DNA of 44,996 nt. It comes from Pseudomonadota bacterium. Its GTDB lineage: Bacteria > Myxococcota_A > UBA9042. The notes beneath the pieces are model-generated. The model saw only the letters and a list, made by a program, of their open reading frames with translations. It was not told the DNA's origin and made no database searches. The position numbers and the translations under genes are program-made. Positions 1 to 7,806 of the stretch are shown piece after piece (position 1 is the stretch's first letter; each line of letters opens with the position of its first letter). The stretch covers positions 1 to 44,996 of the forward strand of contig SXRM01000157.1 of NCBI GenBank assembly GCA_005792545.1, written 5' to 3'.

Positions 1-263
1 GACGCATCGTCCTTGGGCGACCGCTTCTCCGCACCCTTGGTCGCCAGCCAGTGGTCCGCGAGTTCTGCAAAGGTCTTGCGCGGCGGAGGCGGCGCCCGCT
101 CACCGCGCCGAACTTCGACTGCTTCGACCTGCCGCCGCGCCAGTTCCTGCCGCGCCTCATTGAACGTGGCGTACGTCGCCGACCGCCGCCGCCCCGTGGC
201 GTCGACCCAGCGAATCTGCCAGCTGCCGCTGGGAAGTTGAATGGGTGCCGCGCAGCGCGCCAT
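1..263 (-). CDS. Tyrosine site-specific recombinase (phage-type integrase), N-terminal part, runs off the left edge
   Basis: Only the first 87 residues are in the window. They match the arm-binding N-terminus and the start of the SAM-like core-binding domain of phage-type integrases: a short beta-rich stretch GSWQIRWVDATGRRR, then an EARQELARRQVE helix and the typical KTFAELADHWL start of the core-binding domain. The catalytic domain would lie outside the window, so activity cannot be judged. The ATG at 263 is supported by CGGAGG six bases upstream. The gene points left, away from the tRNA-like attachment fragment at 445-486, the usual arrangement of an integrase next to its att site. Family is fairly sure; specificity is unknown. 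Confidence 0.8.
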   Translation of the reverse strand, partial: MARCAAPIQLPSGSWQIRWVDATGRRRSATYATFNEARQELARRQVEAVEVRRGERAPPPPRKTFAELADHWLATKGAEKRSPKDDA

Positions 264-396
264 GCCTGCCTCCGGGCGGCAAGGTAGCGGCTGTCCACGG
301 ACCGTCTTCCAACACGAATCGCGGCAAACCCGTCGGAGGGTTCATGCCGAAAAAATGCGCCGGAAACCCGCAAAACAGGGGGGTGTCGACGCACCA

Positions 397-416
397 ATGG
401 CAACGCCATGGCAACG
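397..416 (+). repeat. Tandem direct repeat ATGGCAACG, 11-bp period, possible integrase arm sites
   Basis: ATGGCAACG occurs at 397-405 and again at 408-416, exactly one helical turn apart, between the integrase gene and the tRNA fragment. A further GGCAACG lies at 594-600 on the other side. Same-phase repeats beside an attachment site are typical of integrase or excisionase arm sites, but the assignment is inference. Confidence 0.35.
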
Positions 417-444
417 AAACACCCTTCGATTTCAAATTCCTGAG

Positions 445-486
445 CGGGCTCAGCAGGGTTCGAACCTGCAACCTTCGGTTCCGTAG
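445..486 (-). other. 3' half of a tRNA gene (probable attachment-site copy)
   Basis: On the minus strand this reads as a tRNA 3' half. The T arm is GCAGG-TTCGAAC-CCTGC (453-469). The 3' acceptor strand TGAGCCC is at 446-452, with G as discriminator at 445. A variable region AGGTT precedes the T arm, and anticodon-loop-like sequence comes before that. No matching 5' acceptor (GGGCTCA), D arm or paired 5' anticodon stem is found upstream, so this is not a complete tRNA. A fragment running from the anticodon loop to the 3' end is the classic att copy left by tRNA-targeting elements. Loop bases resemble an arginine tRNA, but the isoacceptor is uncertain. Confidence 0.6.
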
Positions 487-662
487 ATGCCTTTGACTAC
501 CTTGCCTTGCTTGTGTTGCTTGATAAAGCGTGATTTTCGCACGGGCCGCTCCTTGCGGACCGCACCCAAGCTTGCCAGTTGCCGCGGGTCTTTGGCAACG
601 GCGGTGGCAATCAATGGCAGGCTCTTTCGCCGCCGCAAATTGCGTCGCCCTAGCCACGCGGG

Positions 663-703
663 GGCTAATTTGCTAAATTAGCCGTATTGGCGGTTTTCGC
701 CAA
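663..703. promoter_or_regulatory. Two palindromes upstream of the toxin-antitoxin operon, likely operator
   Basis: A perfect 9-bp inverted repeat GGCTAATTT-GCT-AAATTAGCC spans 663-683. A second dyad TTGGCG-N5-CGCCAA spans 687-703. Both lie within 55 bp of the antitoxin ATG at 718, in an AT-rich pocket of GC-rich DNA. Phd/YefM antitoxins bind such palindromes to repress their own operon, so this is the probable autoregulatory operator. Confidence 0.6.
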
Positions 704-717
704 CCTGGACCCGCGCC

Positions 718-996
718 ATGCACACCGTGACTTCCGCCGAAGCCCAGAACCGATTTGGCGAGGTGCTCGACCGCGCCCAACGTGAACCGGTCGCCATCAC
801 CCGTCACGGCAGGCCGGTCGCCTATCTGGTCGGAGCGCTCCAGGCCGAAGATCCGCAGCTACTGGCGCAGCGGCGCGCCGAGGCGGCTCAGTGGTACGCC
901 GAGTACTGCCGCTCGATTGCGCCCGGGGCCAACGCTGAGGCTGCGCAGCGCCTGACCGACGCGGACGTCAACGCGCTGGTCCATGAACTCCGGTAG
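718..996 (+). CDS. Phd/YefM-type antitoxin
   Basis: This 92-residue protein begins with the Phd/YefM fold signature: TSAEAQNRFGEVLDRAQREP followed by ITRHGRPVAYLV. That is the DNA-binding, dimerising half. The C-terminal half is helical and acidic, as expected for the toxin-binding tail. It overlaps the downstream PIN toxin by 14 bases, so the two are translationally coupled. The palindromes at 663-703 are its likely operator. The family is clear. Pairing a Phd-type antitoxin with a PIN toxin is common. Confidence 0.85.
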   Translation: MHTVTSAEAQNRFGEVLDRAQREPVAITRHGRPVAYLVGALQAEDPQLLAQRRAEAAQWYAEYCRSIAPGANAEAAQRLTDADVNALVHELR

Positions 997-1399
997 CCGC
1001 GTCATTTTCGATACCGGGGTGTTGGTCAACGCCGCGTTGCGGCCGGGTTCGACGCCGGCGATGGCCTTGCACCGGGCGCTTTTGCACGACACGGTGTGTG
1101 CTTCGATCGAGACGCTGGCCGAACTGAATGCGGTGCTGGCGCGCGACAAGCTTGACAATTACCTGTCGCGCGAACAGCGGCTGGAGTTTGCCGCGCAGTT
1201 TGCAACGCGCGTCCAGATCGTTGTGGTCGGCGAAGTTGTGCACGACTGCCCAGACCCCAAGGACAACAAGTTCCTTGCGTTGGCGCTTGGATGTGGCGCT
1301 GTTTGCCTGGTGGCCAGCGACCCGCATTTGACCGGTATGAATCCGTGGCGCGGGATCCCAATCTTGCCGCCTGCGGCGTTTTTGGTGGCGTTGCCGTGA
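983..1399 (+). CDS. PIN-domain toxin (VapC-like ribonuclease)
   Basis: This 138-residue protein has a compact PIN domain: the first acidic residue in VIFDTGVLVNAAL, the second in ETLAELNAVL, and the third region in DPKDNKFLALALGCGA followed by LVASDPHL. This is the pattern of the 'PIN family toxin component' group. Such toxins are Mg-dependent endoribonucleases that cleave tRNA or other RNA and are held inactive by the cognate antitoxin. The upstream gene overlaps its start by 14 bases. It looks full length and intact. Confidence 0.85.
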   Translation: MNSGSRVIFDTGVLVNAALRPGSTPAMALHRALLHDTVCASIETLAELNAVLARDKLDNYLSREQRLEFAAQFATRVQIVVVGEVVHDCPDPKDNKFLALALGCGAVCLVASDPHLTGMNPWRGIPILPPAAFLVALP

Positions 1400-1569
1400 C
1401 CGCGGTGAGCGCTGGGCAGTGAGCTTCGAGGTCGCAGCGCACAGGCCAGGCCGCCCCAACTGGCCAAGGGCGAGCGCCGGTTCGTCAATTCCGGCTCCTT
1501 GCAACGCAATGTGGCCAGCGCGACCATGCTTGCTCGTGCGACGCGAAACGGCACGCATGCTAGGTTCAA

Positions 1570-3033
1570 ATGGCGAAAGACAGTGGGGCGAAACCGTGGA
1601 CTGAGGGTGAGGGGCCATCACGAGAAACGCTGGTTGCCGCCATTCGCACGCTGGTTTCCATGGCCTCGTGCTGGCTTGACCGCGACAGCGAGGCCCGAGG
1701 CATCGATAGCAAGCAACGCGAGCGGCTTGAGCAGGTAGTCGCCCTGCTGGCAGAGGCCGCAACTGTCCAGCGTGAAGACGCAGATGACCGATTGCTGATC
1801 TGCTTTCGCGACGATTTGGCCATGGCGCTCGGCGCCGCCCACAGGCCTGTCCCGGGCGGCCACGAACTGACGGAACGCGCTGCGAAGGCCGGGCAAGTTG
1901 CCACGGTGGTGCCGGGTGGACTCTCAACCGTAGGCGTCGTCTGGCGGCCAGCAGCGAGCACCCCAGCCGCAGTGGGGCGCTTGGCCCATGCAATCGCAGC
2001 TGGATTTGCAGATTTGCGTCTGAACGGGTACGCGGGCCCGCTGGCAATTCAATTCAACGATGGTGTTGCGCCCGAACAAGCGACAGCGTTGGCAAAGGCG
2101 GCCTTGGTGCAGCGAACGCCCAAGAAGTTCGATGATGCCTGGACGCCAGTGGCCGTGGCGAACGGGATTGTCGATCAGATCCTGGGCCGCGCGGTCAAGT
2201 TAGAAGCAGGCGGTCCGCGCGGCGACACAGCGGCCGAGGCACGGTACGGTCGCATTTTGGCACGCAGGCACGCCGATCGCCTGATCCCTACGCGCGTCGA
2301 CGTAGACCTTGGGGCTTACTTTGGTGCGCGTTTCGCGCGATCGGCGAAATCCGCAAAGGCGAGCGTGGCGCAAGTGCGAGCGTGGGCGGTAGCCAGGTTG
2401 ATCGCCGAAGTTTGCGATGCGGGGCTGGACCTGGCCGATGAGCTCTTCGAGGCCCAGCCGGACATGAGGACGCCCTGGCAGGTCTGGCACGGCAGCGCGA
2501 CTGGAACGCCGCTGCGGCCGCCGGGGCACTTCGATCCCGCCCAACTCCGACAGGCAATGGACGAATACTGGGTTGGGGGCGAGCCACGGCGGCCTGCTGA
2601 CCGCGAGCCGCCACTGGACGGTGGCGTAGACGGGTGCGATCTGCGAATACGACTTGCGTTGCAGAGTCCGGCTGCGCTTCGGCCGACCTGGAACTTGTTT
2701 TTTCGGGGCGAACTGGATTGGCCCGACGTCCTCAATACGCTTGACTCGGACGCCGAATTTGCCGCCACGATTGAACGGGCTGCGCTTCACATGATGCATT
2801 CACCGTGCGACAACCCACAGCAGTGGCTTCAGGCAGCAGCCGAGGTCATCGCGCCACAGCTTGGCGGGATCGCGTCCAGCAGCGGTCGTGATCAAGTCCT
2901 GAAGGCCGCTTGCGCTTGCGCGATTATTCTCGAAATAACAAGAAGTTGCCATCAAGGGAAAGGTCTGGCGGCCTGTCGATGGTTTCTAGCCGACCTTGCC
3001 CAGAAGCAGACCAAAGCATCAGCAACAAGCTGA
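1570..3033 (+). CDS. Hypothetical protein, 487 residues
   Basis: I do not recognise a family. The frame is long and open, with codon use like its neighbours. The protein is mostly helical, with no signal peptide, membrane segment or obvious catalytic motif. Its last 50 residues include a cysteine-containing helix (ACACAIILEI). The start ATG at 1570 has only a weak AGG upstream. It stands alone between the toxin-antitoxin pair and the small DNA-binding genes, so context gives no function. It could be an accessory-island passenger. Confidence 0.6.
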   Translation: MAKDSGAKPWTEGEGPSRETLVAAIRTLVSMASCWLDRDSEARGIDSKQRERLEQVVALLAEAATVQREDADDRLLICFRDDLAMALGAAHRPVPGGHELTERAAKAGQVATVVPGGLSTVGVVWRPAASTPAAVGRLAHAIAAGFADLRLNGYAGPLAIQFNDGVAPEQATALAKAALVQRTPKKFDDAWTPVAVANGIVDQILGRAVKLEAGGPRGDTAAEARYGRILARRHADRLIPTRVDVDLGAYFGARFARSAKSAKASVAQVRAWAVARLIAEVCDAGLDLADELFEAQPDMRTPWQVWHGSATGTPLRPPGHFDPAQLRQAMDEYWVGGEPRRPADREPPLDGGVDGCDLRIRLALQSPAALRPTWNLFFRGELDWPDVLNTLDSDAEFAATIERAALHMMHSPCDNPQQWLQAAAEVIAPQLGGIASSSGRDQVLKAACACAIILEITRSCHQGKGLAACRWFLADLAQKQTKASATS

Positions 3034-3139
3034 TATTCCTAGTTTCGACAGCCTTTCTCGTGTGTCTGTCGGAGGACTCTTCCGCTTATTGGCCTCAGTT
3101 TGTGCCCCAGTGCGGTCGTAGTGGCCGCCGGAGCACGTC

Positions 3140-3394
3140 ATGATCCTTGTCGATCCGAAACTCAATTCACCCGAGCACACGCACGCGGACACCATCGCAT
3201 ACGCCGAAGCGGCGGCATTGTTGGGGATTGCCGTTGGCACGCTGTACGCCTGGGTCCACCAGCGCCGCATTCCGCACTATCGCATCGGCCCTCGCTGCGT
3301 GCGATTCAGCCGTAGCGAGCTGCTGCACTTTCTACAAGATCATGCAATTGCAGCAGAGTTAGTATCGGCGGATAGCAGGACTGCTGCTGGGTAG
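3140..3394 (+). CDS. Excisionase-family helix-turn-helix protein
   Basis: This 84-residue protein carries one winged helix-turn-helix of the MerR/excisionase (HTH_17) type: YAEAAALLGIAVGTLYAWV, then the wing IPHYRIGPRCVRFSRSELLHFL. Proteins of this size and shape act as excisionases or small regulators on mobile elements. A GGAG motif lies seven bases before the ATG. With the integrase and attachment fragment to its left, it may be a recombination directionality factor, but a regulator of the next gene is equally possible. Confidence 0.7.
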   Translation: MILVDPKLNSPEHTHADTIAYAEAAALLGIAVGTLYAWVHQRRIPHYRIGPRCVRFSRSELLHFLQDHAIAAELVSADSRTAAG

Positions 3395-3531
3395 CACCCC
3401 ATTGTGCCGTCGAACCGGTACGCGGCCTCTGGGAGCTACCCGGAGCAATGGGTTCAACCCCTGGCCGCAACGAGGAACAACCATGGGCGCAATGCGGATC
3501 AAGCCGCAGGCGCAACAGGGAGCAATGTCAC

Positions 3532-4029
3532 ATGCCAGCATCCATTCCACCATTTCAACAGCGCCAGATCGCGGCGCTCCGTGAACAAGGGCTTCGCGTT
3601 CAAGACATCGCAAAGCAAGTGCGCGTCAGCCGCCACACGGTGTCGCGCTACGTCAAGCACCTCGACCAGGGCAAGGCGTTGCGGAAGTCGCCGGCGGCGT
3701 CTTTGACTGCGGACGAGATCCGGGCGTTGCGCGCGTTGCTTGCACGGGTCGACGACCTTGATCGCATCGGCGTGATCGCCCGGTCGCTGGCCGAGGCCCA
3801 TGACACGTACACTTGTGCCCGCTGTGGGATCCAGGTCACGTACTTGCAAGGACAGAGTACGGTTAACTGCCCGCGGTGCTATGAATCGCTGGGCGGGATT
3901 GCCGACGCGGTGGTCCAAGCCCTCACGAAGGCGCCGCCGCCGGCCTGGAAAGCCGCTATGGCGCAGGAGGGCAAGACTGCTGATCGCACGGCATCGGCGG
4001 ACGATGAGTGGTGGCCGGATTTGGAATGA
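3532..4029 (+). CDS. Helix-turn-helix protein with C-terminal zinc ribbon
   Basis: The 165-residue product starts with a resolvase/Hin-type helix-turn-helix, QQRQIAALREQGLRVQDIAK then VRVSRHTVSRYVKHL. A helical linker follows, then a zinc ribbon CARCGIQV-(about 10)-NCPRCYE around residues 97-115. I chose the ATG at 3532 because GGGAG precedes it and the helix-turn-helix begins right after. The frame is open back to 3448, but that stretch is low-complexity. It is probably a DNA-binding regulator of a mobile element; no enzymatic domain is visible. Confidence 0.6.
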   Translation: MPASIPPFQQRQIAALREQGLRVQDIAKQVRVSRHTVSRYVKHLDQGKALRKSPAASLTADEIRALRALLARVDDLDRIGVIARSLAEAHDTYTCARCGIQVTYLQGQSTVNCPRCYESLGGIADAVVQALTKAPPPAWKAAMAQEGKTADRTASADDEWWPDLE

Positions 4030-4897
4030 GCCGCCGAGGCAGTGCTGAGCACGTAGGGCTCCGCGGATGTGGCCGACCCGGCTGTCGCCGTTTGGATGAC
4101 GCAGAAAATTCCTACGCAAGATTATGACATTCCAACTTTGGCCGCGAGTGACGTGCCGTGCGCCAAGTAGTCGGCGGGCGGCAGCTTGTCATCCGGGCTG
4201 ACCGCGACAGACCTTCGCCCACATGCGCCAGCCGCACCGCGGGGGGCAGGTGGTCCCTAATTGTGGCGCGAGGTGGTCCCTATTGTGTGGCGCTTGGCAG
4301 CCGACGAACGGCTGCCTGCCTAGCGAACGCACAAAGTGGTGCGGCCGCCTCTGACATCCACGACATCGCGCTGACACGTACCGCCGACATCGGCCGCTTG
4401 GCTGCCGCGCCAGTTGAACCGGCCAGGTGTAGCTTGCATCGCTCAAGCACCCTTGACCTTGGTGCCAACAAAGTGACAGTCGTTAGTCTTGCAGCCCTAA
4501 ACCGCGCTACCTGAGGCATGAACACGAGTTCGCCCAGGCCATCGCTGGCATGGTCGCCGATGGACGCCAACTGCGTGCCCTCGTCGAAGGCAGACGCCCG
4601 GCCGCCGCCGTAGTCCCCGTTCATCTCAATGGGCGCCGTTCGCCAAATGCCCGCGCAGACCTTGGCACTGGGCTGCAAAGACGGTGAGCCAAATGTGCCC
4701 GAAGACGAGCACAGCGACGCCAGCCAATCCGAAGTACCGAATACGGCACGAATCGCTTGCTCGGCGTGCCGTATCAAAGGTCACGGTCTTGATCAACTGG
4801 CTGGAAGTTATTAACTGATTTCAGAGATCTGGTGAAATTACGCGTCGGCCTCACACGGTACAAAGTTGGCGAATTTCTAGTTTGGTAGGGCACTGTA
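4030..4897. other. Gene-poor 870-bp region with mobile-element debris
   Basis: No convincing intact gene is visible. Short open frames here lack ribosome sites and recognisable domains. A minus-strand reading (about 4280-4777) contains plausible protein-like stretches but no family I know, and could be a decayed gene. The region holds the paired repeat at 4248-4293 and ends at the left inverted repeat of the IS5-type element. Confidence 0.5.
4248..4293. repeat. Two near-identical 22-23 bp direct repeats, possible IS21-family end remnant
   Basis: AGGTGGTCCCTA begins at 4248 and AGGTGGTCCCTATTG at 4271. Each continues to a GTGGCGC ending, so two copies sit head to tail. On the minus strand they read GCGCCACA...AGGGACCACCT. 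Multiple subterminal repeats with GGGACCAC are a habit of IS21-family ends. No transposase remains, so this is a tentative scar. Confidence 0.3.
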
Positions 4898-6191
4898 AGA
4901 GGGTGTTGTTATTTGAACAGGCCTCAGGTAAAATACTCCTGAAAATGGGGGGTTCTGAGATGAGCGCTGTTGGGGAGACGAAAATTGCGGGGTCTGCGCC
5001 GGTCGGTTCGTCGCGCATCAAGAAGAAGCGCGCACCTGGCGGCGGGCGCAGGCCAAAATTCGATGCCACCATGCAAGGTCGGCTCGTTGCGCTGGTCGCC
5101 ACCCATCCTGGCCTTACGTTGGTGGAACTGTCCGCCTTGGCCAAGGCCGAACTCGGCATTTCGGCCGGCACCCTGACGCTAGCGAAAGCGTTGAAGCAAC
5201 AAGGGGTGTCGAGGCAGAAGGTCAAGAGGGAACAGGCAGCGCCAAACAGCAACGACACCGCGCCCAAGCCAGCAAAGCGCTATGGATACGCAGATCGGCA
5301 CCGCGAACTGACGGGGCACGGCAGCTACCTGAGCAACGTAACCGATGCGGAGTGGGAACTGGTGGCCGACCTGTTTGAAAACCACGGCAGTGGTAGGCGA
5401 CCGCAGGTCAGTCGGCGGCTGATGCTGGATGCGGTGCTGTACGCTGTTCGGGGTGGCGTTGCGTGGCGCATGCTGCCGGTGGAGTTTCCAGAGTGGTCTA
5501 ATGTTTACGCGACGTTTCGGCGTTGGGTCCGTGACGGCATCATGGAGACCATGTACGACCGGCTGCGCGAGATGATGCGGCAACGCGCCGACCGCCCTGT
5601 TGAACCGACAGCGGCCATTCTGGATTCGCAATCGGTCAAGACGTCGCCGCAGGGGGGACCCAAAGGCTACGATGGCGGCAAGAAGGTGACGGGTCGTAAG
5701 CGGCATTTGGTCGTTGACACGCTCGGGCTGCTGTTGACGGTCTGGATAACCACAGCCAACGTGCAGGACCGCGATGTCGCGGCTCCAGCGCTCGCCGCAG
5801 CCAAGGCGAAATACCCAAGCCTGAAGAAGACCTATGTGGATGCGGGTTACACCGGGGCCAAGACCGCCAGCGCTGCCGCTCAACACGGCATCGAGCTTGA
5901 AGTCGTCAAGCGGCCACAGTTCGGCAATCGGCAATGGGTATGCGGCGGCGACCTGCCGCTGTTTCCCGAGGCCGCCACCGCGGGCAAGCCGTTCCCGATA
6001 CTGCCCAAACGGTGGATTGTCGAACGGAACAACGCCTGGTCCGAGCGGCCCCGGCGCATGAACCGGGACCACGACCGGCTACCCGCCGTGTCGACTGCCT
6101 AGATTTGGCTCGTCCAAGGGCGTATGCCTCTTGCGAAATTGACGGAGACTGTGTGAAAGAGGCGGATGTTGATCTTATGTCAACGCCCTCT
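4898..6191 (+). mobile_element. IS5-type insertion sequence, about 1.3 kb
   Basis: The ends match as an imperfect inverted repeat: AGAGGGTGTTG at 4898-4908 and, on the minus strand from 6191, AGAGGGCGTTG. The element holds one transposase gene. Its right end overlaps the stop codon of the Lon-like gene (6191-6193), so insertion happened at or just inside the 3' end of that gene and may have changed its last residues. A target duplication was not identified with certainty. Confidence 0.7.
4960..6102 (+). CDS. IS5-family DDE transposase with extra N-terminal HTH and premature amber stop
   Basis: The catalytic core is IS5-like: TDAEWELVADLF and GVAWRMLP in the N-terminal part, first Asp in ILDSQSVKTS, second in YVDAGYTG, and the Glu region in RWIVERNNAWSERPRRMNRD. 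Before it, about 90 residues resemble the IS630/Tc1-type helix-turn-helix (GLTLVELSALAKAELGI, then LKQQGVSRQKVKREQ), an unusual addition. The frame ends at TAG 6100-6102, but in-frame sequence continues IWLVQGRMPLAKLTETV to a TGA at 6154-6156. That is the expected C-terminal helix, so a Trp codon has probably mutated to amber. ATG 4945 is an alternative start. Probably inactive or weakened. Confidence 0.8.
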   Translation: MSAVGETKIAGSAPVGSSRIKKKRAPGGGRRPKFDATMQGRLVALVATHPGLTLVELSALAKAELGISAGTLTLAKALKQQGVSRQKVKREQAAPNSNDTAPKPAKRYGYADRHRELTGHGSYLSNVTDAEWELVADLFENHGSGRRPQVSRRLMLDAVLYAVRGGVAWRMLPVEFPEWSNVYATFRRWVRDGIMETMYDRLREMMRQRADRPVEPTAAILDSQSVKTSPQGGPKGYDGGKKVTGRKRHLVVDTLGLLLTVWITTANVQDRDVAAPALAAAKAKYPSLKKTYVDAGYTGAKTASAAAQHGIELEVVKRPQFGNRQWVCGGDLPLFPEAATAGKPFPILPKRWIVERNNAWSERPRRMNRDHDRLPAVSTA

Positions 6192-7765
6192 CAGTACGGA
6201 TACCACCTGGCAATCGCGCCCAGGCGCTCCCCTTCGCCCCATTCGGCGAACGCGACCACAACCGTCGTCATCGGATACGCCTCTGTCGCCAGCACCGCTT
6301 CCAGCGACTGCTGCGCGCCAGCCTTGTCGTTACTCGCAAGCGCGCGGTCCAGCGCAGCGAGCGCTCGGTATTTCGGCGCTTCCGAGCCCAGGCGGTCGCC
6401 ATCGAGCCAGCTCTTTGCGACCTCAGACAGCTCGGCCTCGACGCCCGGCATCCCGAGCAAATGCCGGCAGGCCGACCCTCGCACGTGGCGAAACACGTCG
6501 TCGCCGCTCTCAACCACCGCCCGCAGGTGCTCACACGCTTTGTCATACCGGCCCAGGTGCTTGAACCCTACGCCCAAAGCCTCGTCCAGCCAGAATTTCT
6601 GCGGGCAGAACGGCTGCACCCGCTCCACAGCCAGCGCAAACGCGCGACTGAAGCTTGTGCCGTCCCCCTTCAGCGCCGAGACCTTGAGCCACACCGCAAG
6701 CGGTCGCGACGCCTCCCGCTCGTTCTCGCGCGCCAACCAGCCGTTCACCGCTTCTTCGGCCCAGGCCAGCGCAGGCTCGGCTTGGTGCAAAACCCATGCG
6801 GCGCGCGCCAACGCCCCCAAGACCTTGAGGTCGCTTGGGAACGCATCCCTGCCAGACCGGCTCCGCCGCGCCAGCGCCCACCGCATGGCGACATCAGGAA
6901 GAACGCGACCGGTGTCTGCCGCCTGTTGGACCGTATCGGCAATCAGGTCGGTGCGATCCGGCTCGCACAGCGCGGCGATGGCCTCGTCGCTGGGCAACTG
7001 CAGTTCACCGGCATTGGCGGCGTGGCGGCGTGCGATCTCGCGGCTGCGGCCAAGGGAAGACCGATCGGGGTGGTCGGCACCGGCCAGGTCGATGCCCCGC
7101 GCAGCCGTCGCGGCGACCGCGTGCCAGTTGCTGACGACGGCGTGGCCGGCGCGGTGTAGGTCGCGGAGATGGCGGGCCAGGCGCGACAAGGCCTGCGGCG
7201 AGCCCCAGGTCGCGGCAAACCAATTATCCATGTCCGGCCACAGCAACCCGACCGCATCCGCAAGGGTGGCCACCGGCACGCAGCGAACCTGCCCTACCGG
7301 GCAATCTGGCTGCACCGAGGCGACCAGTACGCGCTCGACTGCCACCAACTCGGCCGCACGCAGCTTGGCCGGCAGGCGCTCGACCTTGCCCAAATTGCCG
7401 TCCGCATCGACCGTTGCACTGCACGACCAACCGGCCGGAACGGGCAGCCCCCACGACAGCGACAGCTGCGCGAGCGCGAAGCCCAGGCCAAACGAAGCAC
7501 CGTCTACCGACCCAGGCACTTCTCCGCTCTGGTGGTCCTGATAGACCAGGCCAGCCGGCGTCTCAGGGTCGCCGATCGGGCGGAACTGCAGGGGCGCTAT
7601 GCGATTGGCTGCCTTGCATGCGGTGGGCCAAGCCTTGCTGGCCCGGTCGCCGAGCGGAGTCCACCGCAGTCCGGCCGGGTTATCGAGCGCGCACAGCCAG
7701 GCTGCGCCACTGGTTTCGCTGGCACTGAGCAGGATGATGCGCCCAACGGCACTTTGCGCGTCCAT
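6191..7765 (-). CDS. Lon-type (S16) protease domain protein with C-terminal helical repeats
   Basis: The 524-residue protein has a Lon proteolytic domain at about residues 60-155. The nucleophile segment is GASFGLGFALAQLS (GPSAG in Lon), with Ser91. Lys134 lies in VERLPAKLRAAELV. The Ser-Lys spacing of 43 equals that of E. coli Lon (S679/K722). No AAA+ ATPase domain is attached. The remaining roughly 340 residues are TPR-like helices. The ATG at 7765 has GGAGG six bases upstream. It is the last gene of a minus-strand operon with an unknown protein and a sigma-like protein. An IS5-type element abuts its stop. An ATP-independent protease acting on a specific partner is the likely role. Confidence 0.7.
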   Translation of the reverse strand: MDAQSAVGRIILLSASETSGAAWLCALDNPAGLRWTPLGDRASKAWPTACKAANRIAPLQFRPIGDPETPAGLVYQDHQSGEVPGSVDGASFGLGFALAQLSLSWGLPVPAGWSCSATVDADGNLGKVERLPAKLRAAELVAVERVLVASVQPDCPVGQVRCVPVATLADAVGLLWPDMDNWFAATWGSPQALSRLARHLRDLHRAGHAVVSNWHAVAATAARGIDLAGADHPDRSSLGRSREIARRHAANAGELQLPSDEAIAALCEPDRTDLIADTVQQAADTGRVLPDVAMRWALARRSRSGRDAFPSDLKVLGALARAAWVLHQAEPALAWAEEAVNGWLARENEREASRPLAVWLKVSALKGDGTSFSRAFALAVERVQPFCPQKFWLDEALGVGFKHLGRYDKACEHLRAVVESGDDVFRHVRGSACRHLLGMPGVEAELSEVAKSWLDGDRLGSEAPKYRALAALDRALASNDKAGAQQSLEAVLATEAYPMTTVVVAFAEWGEGERLGAIARWYPY

Positions 7766-7806
7766 TTGCACCTCCGCCTCGACTTGACCGTGCTGACGGC
7801 CATCGC

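Noticed and set aside
445..540. A complete tRNA gene on the minus strand
   Set aside because: The T arm and 3' acceptor strand are good, but there is no matching 5' acceptor, D arm or paired anticodon stem upstream.
4662..4680. A second plus-strand sigma-54-like sequence TTGGCACTGGGCTGCAA
   Set aside because: The GG and GC doublets are 9 rather than 10 bp apart and TTGC is missing; no gene starts downstream.
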